The notes under the pieces are model-generated. The model ran no database searches. It saw only the letters and a list, made by a program, of their open reading frames with translations, and was not told where the DNA came from. This document shows positions 8,608 to 15,296 of a stretch of 64,000 nucleotides of DNA, piece by piece. Source of the DNA: UBA1081 sp045636025 (lineage in GTDB: Bacteria; Bacillota; Clostridia; Oscillospirales; Acutalibacteraceae); assembly GCA_045636025.1 (NCBI GenBank), contig JAZTWP010000085.1, positions 7,319 through 71,318 of the forward strand. Reading direction: 5' to 3'. The number at the start of each line of letters is the position of its first letter. Positions within the stretch are counted from its first letter, which is position 1. The position numbers and the translations under genes are program-made.

Positions 8608-9393
8608 TCAAGGAGAATCAACAAAGTGCTGATAAGCTGTGCATATTTTTGCTCTTCTTTCTCCTGAAACACCCGCAAAACATACAGGATTAATTCTGAT
8701 ACCCTCTTCGTTCGGCTTGTAAGATATCAAATCCTGAGCTTTCAGCTTTTTAAGTGTCTGATTCACAAGTTCTAATCCGAGTTTTGACTTTTCGGCAATC
8801 TGTCTTTGTGTAAGCTTTACTGTGTTGTTGCCGTCATACATATTTTCTAAAAGACACTTTACAACACCCAGACTTTTTCCTGTAAACAATATTTCAGGTC
8901 CATTTCCTATGTCTTTCTCAAGAGTTTCCATAAAATTGATAATCCAGGTTTTTAACCACTTTGGTTTTTCATATTCCGGCAATTTATTTGATGAAAGAGC
9001 AGCATACTGCTTAATCAACTTCTTCTTATCAGCCCCATAATAAAGAATCAAGGGGTTAATCATATATTTTTTAGAATCCACTTTTCGCATGAATTCATTT
9101 TTCTCTAAAATTCTGAGAGTTTCACTTATAGTGTAACTGCTGACATTCTTGCAACTGTGTGCTAATGATTCTGCATTGCATTTTGCAATATTGTTTTTTT
9201 CACCGATGATGAGCATAATATATTTAAAAACTTTCATTTGGGACTTGGAAAGCTTACCGATTATATCAAAAAACGGTTCTATTGTTACTTTTCTCCACCC
9301 AATATCTTGTTCTGATGCTTCAGTAATGGAAATTACAACACCATCTGCATCTGTTTTTACTTTTGCCGGAATTTCTTTTGAAGTTATTTGCAT
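8608..9393 (-). CDS. RepL-like plasmid replication protein with extra winged helix
   Basis: I place the start at ATG 9393 (MQITSKEIP), preceded by AAAGGTG at 8-base spacing; the longer frame has no RBS. Residues about 55-125 resemble RepL-type initiators of small Firmicute plasmids: LSKSQMKVFKYIML, then a recognition-helix region, then EKNEFMRKVDSKKYMINPLILYYG. The C-terminal part (about 165-250) is a second winged helix (LTQRQIAEKSKLGLELVNQTLKKL). It stands beside the iteron array and a 73-bp palindrome, so together with the 7577 gene it suggests a captured replicon. Whether it still initiates replication is unknown. Confidence 0.6.
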   Translation of the reverse strand: MQITSKEIPAKVKTDADGVVISITEASEQDIGWRKVTIEPFFDIIGKLSKSQMKVFKYIMLIIGEKNNIAKCNAESLAHSCKNVSSYTISETLRILEKNEFMRKVDSKKYMINPLILYYGADKKKLIKQYAALSSNKLPEYEKPKWLKTWIINFMETLEKDIGNGPEILFTGKSLGVVKCLLENMYDGNNTVKLTQRQIAEKSKLGLELVNQTLKKLKAQDLISYKPNEEGIRINPVCFAGVSGERRAKICTAYQHFVDSP

Positions 9394-9543
9394 ATAAACA
9401 ACACCTTTTTTATGTATTTTCAGCATTGTTCGGGTTTTGTCGGTACTGTGTTCGGATTTCTTTGACAGAGCATGCTCGAAAAGCCCTATTTTTAGCGGTT
9501 TTACATTTTCATAACAGCCGTTGCTCTTTAAAATATATCTAAG

Positions 9544-9616
9544 AGTACAGAAAAAACATTTTTCAATTGCTGACTGAATAAATTATGACATTTTCAGTCA
9601 GCAATTTTTTTCTGTA
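9544..9616. repeat. 73-bp near-perfect palindrome
   Basis: The outer arms GTACAGAAAAAA / TTTTTTCTGTAC and the inner arms AATTGCTGACTGA / TCAGTCAGCAATT form one long cruciform-capable structure just upstream of the RepL-like gene. It may be a bidirectional terminator or part of a replication origin. Confidence 0.7.
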
Positions 9617-9635
9617 CAGAATTTTTTATATTTTT

Positions 9636-9825
9636 TTATTATACGACTGCAAAAGCAGTCGTTTTTTTGCTTATGAATGAGGGATGTGATTGAGGGTGCA
9701 GATTTATTGCTTTAAAAAACAGAAATATTTTTTATTTTTAGACTGCATAAGCAGTCTTTTTTTGCTATTGAATGAGGGATGTGGATTCGGGATGATGAAT
9801 CATTGCTTTACAAAACAGAAATATT
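9636..9825 (+). repeat. Two imperfect ~95-bp tandem repeats with hairpins
   Basis: Each unit has a GACTGC / GCAGTC hairpin with a T-run, then the phrase GAATGAGGGATGTG, a central variable part, and AACAGAAATATTT. No gene is seen in 9427-9874. Confidence 0.75.
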
Positions 9826-9874
9826 TATCTTTAAAAAGGAAAAAGACGACATCGCATTGATGCCGTCTTAAAAA

Positions 9875-10132
9875 TTATAATGACCTTGGTAGTGCCTGTT
9901 TGCAAAAGTCAAGCACTGCATTCAGGTCATAGACTTCGCTTCTTAACAAATCATACTCATAACGGTCGAGTTTATCTTCAAGAGATTTTACATTGGGAAA
10001 CTCCGTACCATTGTAAACAATCTTGTTTTCAACAACAGAACGGAAATCATTTTCCTCTGATATGCGGGTTTCGATTCTGAGAATCCCCAGCGATGTATTA
10101 AATTCCTGAATATCAACAATTTTTGGTTTCAT
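9875..10132 (-). CDS. Hypothetical protein, 85 aa
   Basis: A small acidic soluble protein with RBS AGGAGG upstream of ATG 10132. It is the third gene of a compact minus-strand trio (10669 to 9875) with 11 bases to its neighbour. I do not recognise a domain. Beta-rich N-terminal half, helical C-terminal half. Such small genes are common cargo in Clostridia islands. Confidence 0.55.
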   Translation of the reverse strand: MKPKIVDIQEFNTSLGILRIETRISEENDFRSVVENKIVYNGTEFPNVKSLEDKLDRYEYDLLRSEVYDLNAVLDFCKQALPRSL

Positions 10133-10143
10133 AACATATCCTC

Positions 10144-10443
10144 CTAAATAAACATCAGTTCATCAACATTATCGAAAGTGTCAAAAATCAGTCTTGCACC
10201 AATTTTAAAGCCACGAATGAAAGATTCAGCGTCGCTCATTGATAATACAAGCCCGTAAGAATTAACATAATCATCGAAAAGCTTTTTTTCTTCACCATCA
10301 AGACGATGTGAAAGTATTTCTTCAGCAGCAACCAACTTATCCCATGCAGCTTTGAAATGTTTGTCTGAGCTGATAGTTTGGCTTTGCGGGGCAATGTTGC
10401 CATGATATAATTCCTGGAGAAAATTATTCCTCATCTTCGTCAT
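10144..10443 (-). CDS. DUF6809-like small helical protein, 99 aa
   Basis: The pattern ELYHGNIAPQ ... AAEEILSHRLDGEEKKLFDDYV ... FIRGFKIGARL resembles the all-helical DUF6809 family found in Firmicute mobile elements; function unknown. It overlaps the end of the upstream gene by 20 bases, so translation is probably coupled. Two ATGs (10443 and 10434) are possible starts. Confidence 0.6.
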   Translation of the reverse strand: MTKMRNNFLQELYHGNIAPQSQTISSDKHFKAAWDKLVAAEEILSHRLDGEEKKLFDDYVNSYGLVLSMSDAESFIRGFKIGARLIFDTFDNVDELMFI

Positions 10444-10669
10444 CCTCCTGAAAATAGCTGTCTAATGCTTCAAAGGAATCAATCTCATCGAAAATCTCTG
10501 CAAGGTTTTCCAATCCCATGGGGTAGCTCTGATGAATGTATCGCTGTGTGCCGGTTCGACCATCATAGAACCGCACAAAAGCGAACTGGTTTTCGAAAAT
10601 AATTGAGTAGAACGAGCCGTGTTCATCCTTGGTTGTAGAAAGTTTAATGCGCCTTATCGTTTTGTCCAT
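10424..10669 (-). CDS. Hypothetical protein, 81 aa, acidic C-terminus
   Basis: The start is placed at ATG 10669 (MDKTIRRIKL), which has AAGGAG at correct spacing; the longer frame starts upstream of that site. The protein is basic at its N-terminus and ends in an acidic EDDEDEE run, giving a polar charge distribution. First gene of the three-gene unit. No family recognised. Confidence 0.5.
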   Translation of the reverse strand: MDKTIRRIKLSTTKDEHGSFYSIIFENQFAFVRFYDGRTGTQRYIHQSYPMGLENLAEIFDEIDSFEALDSYFQEDDEDEE

Positions 10670-10696
10670 AATTAAAATCTCCTTAAATAAAAAAAT

Positions 10697-10729
10697 CAAG
10701 CGAAGTCTGTTTTATCCAGACGTCGCTTG
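10697..10729 (-). terminator. Terminator behind the HipA-like gene
   Basis: The stem CAAGCGAAGTCTG / CAGACGTCGCTTG (one mismatch) is followed on the minus strand by a T-run. It separates the HipA-like pair from the small-protein operon. Confidence 0.75.
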
Positions 10730-10780
10730 TTGATTTAATTATGATTTTATTGCCATAAGATAATAAAAGAATTCTTAATT

Positions 10781-11590
10781 TCAAAAATATGCAGAATATT
10801 TTCGCATCTGCTCAAAGATTACATCTTCCACACGCTTTATGATTTCTGCATCATAAAATTCCTGCAGTTTCTGAAGGATTTCTCTTACATCTGCTTTTGT
10901 AAAAGAGAATTTCAGCTGTGTGCCGTAAAGTTTTTCTGCAGCATCCAGCTGTTCATCAAAATCTGCAGTAAACGGCTTTGCTGAAACCTTTTTTATATTT
11001 TCATAAATATCCGTGTTCAAGGGATAGTCATTGGTATCAGACAGTAATGACAAACCGTTATCAAAAACAGGTGCAGGGCGGAATTGCAGAGTTTTTTCAT
11101 TTCTTATGACAGCAATATTGTTTGTATGTCTGTCCTCATTAAGAAAGAATGCATCCAGAACAAGCATTACTGACAGATATTCTCCGAAATTCTTTATTCC
11201 GGTAACTCTTTCAATAAAATCGACAGTGTATTTTATTTTATCTGTAACATCATCTTGTTCAGCAATTGCAGCTGAAAGACCTTTACCGAATATCTGACGA
11301 TGAAGTTTCTCAACAGGAATAAGCATTTCATCCTTGTTTCTGAAATTTTCACTTACACATCCTGGTTTCTCCTGATTGTCAAATCTGATTGAGAGAAGCT
11401 CATATCTGACAAAATCAGAAATATCAGTCTTTTTCAGAAGCTCTGAAACAACAAACTCCGCAAGAGCTTCATACCCCATATGGTCTGCTTTATACCAGAG
11501 TCCGTCAATATGCCATTTCGGCTGATTTCCTTTCGATGTGTGATTGGTAATAGGTTCTTTTTCTGTTCCAGTTAAATCAATTCGCTGCAT
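10781..11590 (-). CDS. HipA-like Ser/Thr kinase-fold protein
   Basis: The start is ATG 11590 (MQRIDLTG), preceded by GGGAGGTG and overlapping the stop of the HTH gene, so the two are coupled. The C-terminal half carries the HipA/CtkA-type kinase signatures LNEDRHTNNIAVI (catalytic Asp and Asn region) and PAPVFDNGLSLL (metal-binding DNG). Length (269 aa) is shorter than E. coli HipA (440 aa) and matches compact HipA-like kinases of Firmicutes. HipA kinases phosphorylate cytoplasmic targets, in E. coli glutamyl-tRNA synthetase, and cause growth arrest. The target here is unknown. A toxin-antitoxin role with its HTH partner is inference. Confidence 0.75.
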   Translation of the reverse strand: MQRIDLTGTEKEPITNHTSKGNQPKWHIDGLWYKADHMGYEALAEFVVSELLKKTDISDFVRYELLSIRFDNQEKPGCVSENFRNKDEMLIPVEKLHRQIFGKGLSAAIAEQDDVTDKIKYTVDFIERVTGIKNFGEYLSVMLVLDAFFLNEDRHTNNIAVIRNEKTLQFRPAPVFDNGLSLLSDTNDYPLNTDIYENIKKVSAKPFTADFDEQLDAAEKLYGTQLKFSFTKADVREILQKLQEFYDAEIIKRVEDVIFEQMRKYSAYF

Positions 11591-12173
11591 AATCAGCACC
11601 TCCCATGGGATAATACTTAAATTTCAGCCACATGTCATCATCGGCTGTTCTGCCGTTGGTTTTTTCTGCAATCTGCAGAGTATCATAAGAATCAATTCCA
11701 AGATTTTTAAGAATAGATTTTATGTTACCTCTTGTTGCAGGATAACAACGGTCTGCAAGAAACTCCTGAAACTGTTCCCATGTAGGATTTTCTACTACAC
11801 CAAATGCACGATGAAGAATGTCAGGTGTTCTGTTCCTGATTGCAATTCTTTCATTTAAGAAGTCTACATCAATAATCGTGCAAGGATATTGTTTATACAT
11901 GTATGTCATTCGCAGTGTGTAATTTTTTTCAGGCGGAGTATTGATGTATTTATCAACAATTTGCCTTGATGTGCCATAATGCTCAGCTACGGCATTTATT
12001 GTAGCACCGTTTTCGAGCATCTTTTCAATCTCAGCGAGCTCATTTGCTGTAAACTTTCTTTTACGACCTGCATTACGGTTGGTATTTGTCTTTTTCGCAA
12101 TCTGTCTGAGTTTTGCAATATCATCCGTACCGAAAAGTTCAAGACAAAGCTTTCTGTAATCAGTATTCATCAT
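11577..12173 (-). CDS. HTH protein paired with the HipA-like kinase
   Basis: 198 aa; RBS CAGGAGGG before ATG 12173. Residues about 33-75 are a resolvase/Hin-type helix-turn-helix: GRKRKFTANELAEIEKML followed by INAVAEHYGTSRQIVDKYI. The C-terminal half is not a known DNA-binding domain to me but contains a segment (IAIRNRTPDILHRAFG) like sequences next to HipA-like kinases, where the companion resembles the HipA N-terminal region. A palindrome at 12195-12218 upstream fits autorepression. It is probably the antitoxin/regulator of the kinase encoded right after it. Confidence 0.65.
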   Translation of the reverse strand: MMNTDYRKLCLELFGTDDIAKLRQIAKKTNTNRNAGRKRKFTANELAEIEKMLENGATINAVAEHYGTSRQIVDKYINTPPEKNYTLRMTYMYKQYPCTIIDVDFLNERIAIRNRTPDILHRAFGVVENPTWEQFQEFLADRCYPATRGNIKSILKNLGIDSYDTLQIAEKTNGRTADDDMWLKFKYYPMGGADYAAN

Positions 12174-12194
12174 TATCCCTCCTGTTAAATTATA

Positions 12195-12218
12195 TGTAAT
12201 TATTTTAATTTAATTACA
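12195..12218. promoter_or_regulatory. Palindromic operator candidate
   Basis: TGTAATT and AATTACA arms are separated by 10 bases, between the HTH gene's RBS and a minus-strand TATACT-like -10. It suits an HTH dimer. Confidence 0.55.
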
Positions 12219-12256
12219 GTATATCATAAATTTTATTTTTGTCAATACATAAAAAA

Positions 12257-12278
12257 ACTGCCCTCGGATGAGAGCAGT
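12257..12278 (-). terminator. Terminator of the cytidine deaminase-like gene
   Basis: ACTGC/GCAGT and CTC/GAG stem steps, then a T-run on the minus strand. The same 28-base sequence recurs at 12781-12808 after the methyltransferase gene. Confidence 0.75.
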
Positions 12279-12312
12279 CTGAATTCAGTTCGGCAAATTG
12301 GAATTTGTCTGG

Positions 12313-12711
12313 TTATTTTTCGAATTTTTTATATCCCCACCAATCAGGAATTAACTCTTTCAATTTTACTGTTTTTTGAGTTTCAAGGTCAAGAAGAATT
12401 TCAATATCTCCGCTATTTTTATCTAACTGCATCATATATTCACGGCAAGCACCGCAAGGAGAACCAACTCGACCATCAGGCATAACTGCGACGACTTTGT
12501 CAATCTGACTTTCGCCATTTGTAATCATATTAGCAATAGCGTTTCTTTCTGCACACATACCAAGTGTTGATGCAGTATCGATGCAAACACCAACATAAAT
12601 ATTTCCTTGTTTTGTAAGAATAGCCGCTGCAACACCACCTGCATCTATAAACGGGGAAATTGTTCGACCGTTTTGCACCTTGACAGCTGCGTTATATAAT
12701 TTATTCCACAT
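12313..12711 (-). CDS. Cytidine/blasticidin deaminase-family protein
   Basis: 132 aa, the usual length for tetrameric cytidine deaminases. The zinc site is complete: CAERNAI (Cys ligand and catalytic Glu) and SPCGACREYM (two Cys ligands). The N-terminal half (SPFIDAGGVAAAIL) is closer to blasticidin-S-deaminase-like members than to housekeeping Cdd. It would deaminate a cytidine-type substrate or nucleoside antibiotic; which is unclear. It stands alone with its own terminator beside a methyltransferase gene, in a stretch that looks like resistance or accessory cargo. Confidence 0.8.
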   Translation of the reverse strand: MWNKLYNAAVKVQNGRTISPFIDAGGVAAAILTKQGNIYVGVCIDTASTLGMCAERNAIANMITNGESQIDKVVAVMPDGRVGSPCGACREYMMQLDKNSGDIEILLDLETQKTVKLKELIPDWWGYKKFEK

Positions 12712-12780
12712 AATACTTACCTCGCAAAATTCTTATTTGTCAATCCGATTATATCACACCATTACCACACAATCAATCTT

Positions 12781-12808
12781 AAAAAAACTGCCCTCGGATG
12801 AGAGCAGT
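12781..12808 (-). terminator. Terminator of the methyltransferase gene
   Basis: Identical over 28 bases to the hairpin/T-run at 12251-12278. The shared terminator suggests that the two gene cassettes were assembled by duplication or recombination. Confidence 0.75.
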
Positions 12809-12820
12809 CCGGAATAACAG

Positions 12821-13606
12821 TTATTTCTTTTTGTATTCAAACAAGCGATACAACTTTCTTGAGAAATCACCGGCATAAAGCTTTGCAAAAACAACTTTTT
12901 CAAAGCCTTTTAATTCATCTATATATTTCTGAGGTGTCATATCGTGTTCTTTTACAAACTCAAGCTCATTACATTGATATTCATCCGGCTCATCTATACC
13001 GTAAACCTCGGTTACACCTACATCGTTTACAGGGTTTCTTCGCTTTGACATTTCAGCGGCGAAAGAAGTATAGCAATCCACCAGAAGTGAAAGTTTTTCA
13101 AAATGAGAACACAAATTCTCTGCCAGATTCCACATTTCATCGGAAGTCAGGTACATACTTACGCCTTCCATAACGACTACAGCAGATTTCTCTTCTTCAA
13201 CAGCAGTCAGCCAACGGCAATCTCTTGCATCGCCCGCAATCATTTTGTAGTTTTCTGTTTCATCATAGTAGCGTTTTCTTTCTTCGATAACTTCCTGAAA
13301 ATCCACATCGTACCACTTATGATTTTCGTTTCCTACTCTTATGATTCGGCTGTCCATTCCGCAACCGATATGAATGACCACAGCATCAGGTGTATCAGCC
13401 ATTTGTTTCTTCAGCCATTCATCAAACACGGCAGAGCGGATTCCCATATAATATGCAAGCCATTTTGACCCTGATTTACCCTTGAGTTCAAAGTCTTGTG
13501 ACTCCCAGATTTCCTCTGCTTTTTTGTCATTAAGAATGATTCCCTTTCTGCTCACATACGACTTTCCGTATAAAGGGATATATAATGTCTTGCTAACACT
13601 GTTCAT
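12821..13606 (-). CDS. SAM methyltransferase, leucine-carboxyl-methyltransferase (LCMT/PPM) family
   Basis: 261 aa; RBS CAGGTG before ATG 13606. Motif I is VIHIGCGMDSR near residue 80, followed by WYDVDFQEVIEER (acidic residue binding SAM ribose) and a VVMEGVSMYL motif, which together mark the LCMT/PPM family of O-methyltransferases. Bacterial members methylate carboxyl groups of small molecules or polyketide intermediates. There is no biosynthetic cluster here, so the substrate is unknown. Single-gene unit with its own terminator. Confidence 0.85.
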   Translation of the reverse strand: MNSVSKTLYIPLYGKSYVSRKGIILNDKKAEEIWESQDFELKGKSGSKWLAYYMGIRSAVFDEWLKKQMADTPDAVVIHIGCGMDSRIIRVGNENHKWYDVDFQEVIEERKRYYDETENYKMIAGDARDCRWLTAVEEEKSAVVVMEGVSMYLTSDEMWNLAENLCSHFEKLSLLVDCYTSFAAEMSKRRNPVNDVGVTEVYGIDEPDEYQCNELEFVKEHDMTPQKYIDELKGFEKVVFAKLYAGDFSRKLYRLFEYKKK

Positions 13607-13665
13607 ATATACACCTGCAAATTCAAGTTTGTAGGTATGATTATATCACATTTCTGTCACAAAAT

Positions 13666-14847
13666 TCAATCAGACTTTCTGAGAAGCTTTTTATATAATT
13701 TATCAATGCATATTGCTCCGAAAGGTGCGGTGACAAGAATTGAAATAACCGCCACGGTCAGCACAATACTTCCTGACGAAAGTCCCATTGCAAGAGGAAT
13801 TGTGCCGATTGCCGCCTGCACGGTTGCTTTCGGCGTATAACTGAGCATACAGAAAAGCCGTTCTTTTTTATCAAGGTCGGTTTTTACAAGCGACAATGCA
13901 ACTCCTGACATTCTGAAAACCAGGGCAATAATCACAATCGCAATTGCAGAAAGTCCTGCCGCAAAGGCATATTTCAAATCAACAGTGGCACCAACAAGCA
14001 CGAAAAGGAAAATCTCTGCACCGAGCCACAGTTTATTGTACTTCACAGAAAGCCTTGCGGAGAGAATATTGTACTTCTGATTGACCGTAATCCCCATACT
14101 CATTATCGCAATAAGACCCGAAAGGGGAATAATACCTTCAAGCCTTTGCTGAGCTTCAAGGAGAAGAAACGAAATGCTTAAAATTATCAGCACTTTTACT
14201 GAATCACGGATATGCACCTTCCTGAAAAACAGCACAAGGCAAAGTCCGACAATCACACCGAGCAGTATTCCGAGTATGATTGACAACGGAATCTGCAGAA
14301 AGCTCATACCTGTAATCTCGCCCGTTGATGCAAATGCAGTGAGCATGGTAAAAATGACAATTACGAAAACATCATCAACAGACGCACCTGCAAGAATCAG
14401 TTTCGGAATACTCTTGTCCTTGCCGAAGCCTTCATCAATGAGCTTTATCATTCTCGGTACAACAACGGCAGGAGAAACTGCAGCAATCACACTGCCCATT
14501 ATAGCCGCATCAAGAACCTCGATGCCGAAAAGCATCGGAGCGAAGATGATTGTACCCATCATTTCAACGAGTGCGGGTACAAAACACATCAGCACAGCAG
14601 GTCTTCCTATTTTCTTAAGGTCAGTAAGATTGAGCGAAAGCCCTGCACGGGTCAGAATAATTACAAGTGCAATCTGTCTTAAATCTGCCGAAATTCCAAG
14701 AATCGACGAGTCAATCAGATTCAGAGCATTGGGGCCGAGCAGAATTCCCGCAATAATCATACCCAGCAGTCCCGGAAGCTTGATTTTTGTAAAAATGAAG
14801 CTTAAAAACAATCCCGAAATCAGGATAATTGCAATACTTGTTAACAT
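13666..14847 (-). CDS. Cation:proton antiporter (CPA2/KefB-NhaS3 type)
   Basis: I start at ATG 14847 (MLTSIAIIL), which has AAGGAGG; the upstream extension would run into the leader hairpin. The 393-aa protein has about 12 hydrophobic helices. Typical family segments are KLPGLLGMIIAGILLGPNAL near the N-terminus, ILTRAGLSLNL, AAVSPAVVVPRMI, and ASVDDVFVIVIFT, which contains the Asp-Asp pair used for ion/proton exchange. It lacks the C-terminal TrkA-N domain of Kef channels. It probably exports Na+ or another monovalent cation. The structured leader upstream suggests control by premature termination. Confidence 0.88.
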   Translation of the reverse strand: MLTSIAIILISGLFLSFIFTKIKLPGLLGMIIAGILLGPNALNLIDSSILGISADLRQIALVIILTRAGLSLNLTDLKKIGRPAVLMCFVPALVEMMGTIIFAPMLFGIEVLDAAIMGSVIAAVSPAVVVPRMIKLIDEGFGKDKSIPKLILAGASVDDVFVIVIFTMLTAFASTGEITGMSFLQIPLSIILGILLGVIVGLCLVLFFRKVHIRDSVKVLIILSISFLLLEAQQRLEGIIPLSGLIAIMSMGITVNQKYNILSARLSVKYNKLWLGAEIFLFVLVGATVDLKYAFAAGLSAIAIVIIALVFRMSGVALSLVKTDLDKKERLFCMLSYTPKATVQAAIGTIPLAMGLSSGSIVLTVAVISILVTAPFGAICIDKLYKKLLRKSD

Positions 14848-14866
14848 AAAATCCTCCTTATAAAGT

Positions 14867-14974
14867 AAAAAAGCCGACACCTTCTGCGTTAAAATCGCAG
14901 AAGCCATCAGCTTGAAATAAGCGGTTCAGGGATTTAACCCTCGGGAGAGCCTCATTCCCGATAGCTGAATTATA
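14867..14974 (-). promoter_or_regulatory. Structured 5' leader, candidate cation-responsive riboswitch
   Basis: On the minus strand, reading from 14974: a closing helix TCAGCT / AGCTGA, an inner hairpin CGGGA...TCCCG, a second hairpin AGGG...CCCT, then a separate terminator stem CTTCTGCG / CGCAGAAG with a T-run at 14867-14872, just before the antiporter RBS. A three-way-junction-like domain followed by a terminator is the architecture of a transcriptional riboswitch. I cannot assign a class with certainty; Na+- or Li+-sensing classes associated with antiporter genes are candidates. Confidence 0.55.
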
Positions 14975-15076
14975 CTATACATTCAAAAAAATTGCAACAG
15001 TAAATTCAGAATAAACCCGCAAACTATATATAATATAGGATATTTATAATTATTTTATAACTAAGACAGTCCCCAT

Positions 15077-15180
15077 AAAGCGCACCGAATATAGCCAGGA
15101 GAAAAGAATTCATATGTACCATATTTGACTTTGGAGTCTGATTAACTGATGCCGGTGCGCCTTATGAGAATTCATTCTCT
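15077..15180. other. Structured intergenic element of unknown role
   Basis: The GCGCACCG (15080) and CGGTGCGC (15153) arms enclose about 65 bases, with further complementary AATTCAT/GAATTC-type segments inside and outside. It lies between the antiporter leader and the restriction-modification terminator in a stretch with no gene. It may be a small RNA or a recombination site. Confidence 0.35.
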
Positions 15181-15220
15181 TCCACCCTGACATGATAATT
15201 ATGACAGAAAATAAGATAAA

Positions 15221-15259
15221 AGCCTACGAGTTTGAACTGTTTATTAAAACTCGAAGGCT
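15221..15259 (-). terminator. Terminator of the restriction-modification operon
   Basis: An AGCCTNCGAGTTT-type stem pairs with its complement around a 13-base loop. On the minus strand it is followed by T-rich sequence, 38 bases past the hsdR stop. Confidence 0.8.
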
Positions 15260-15296
15260 TTATTCTTTTAATAATTATCTTTGCGCACGGCTATAA

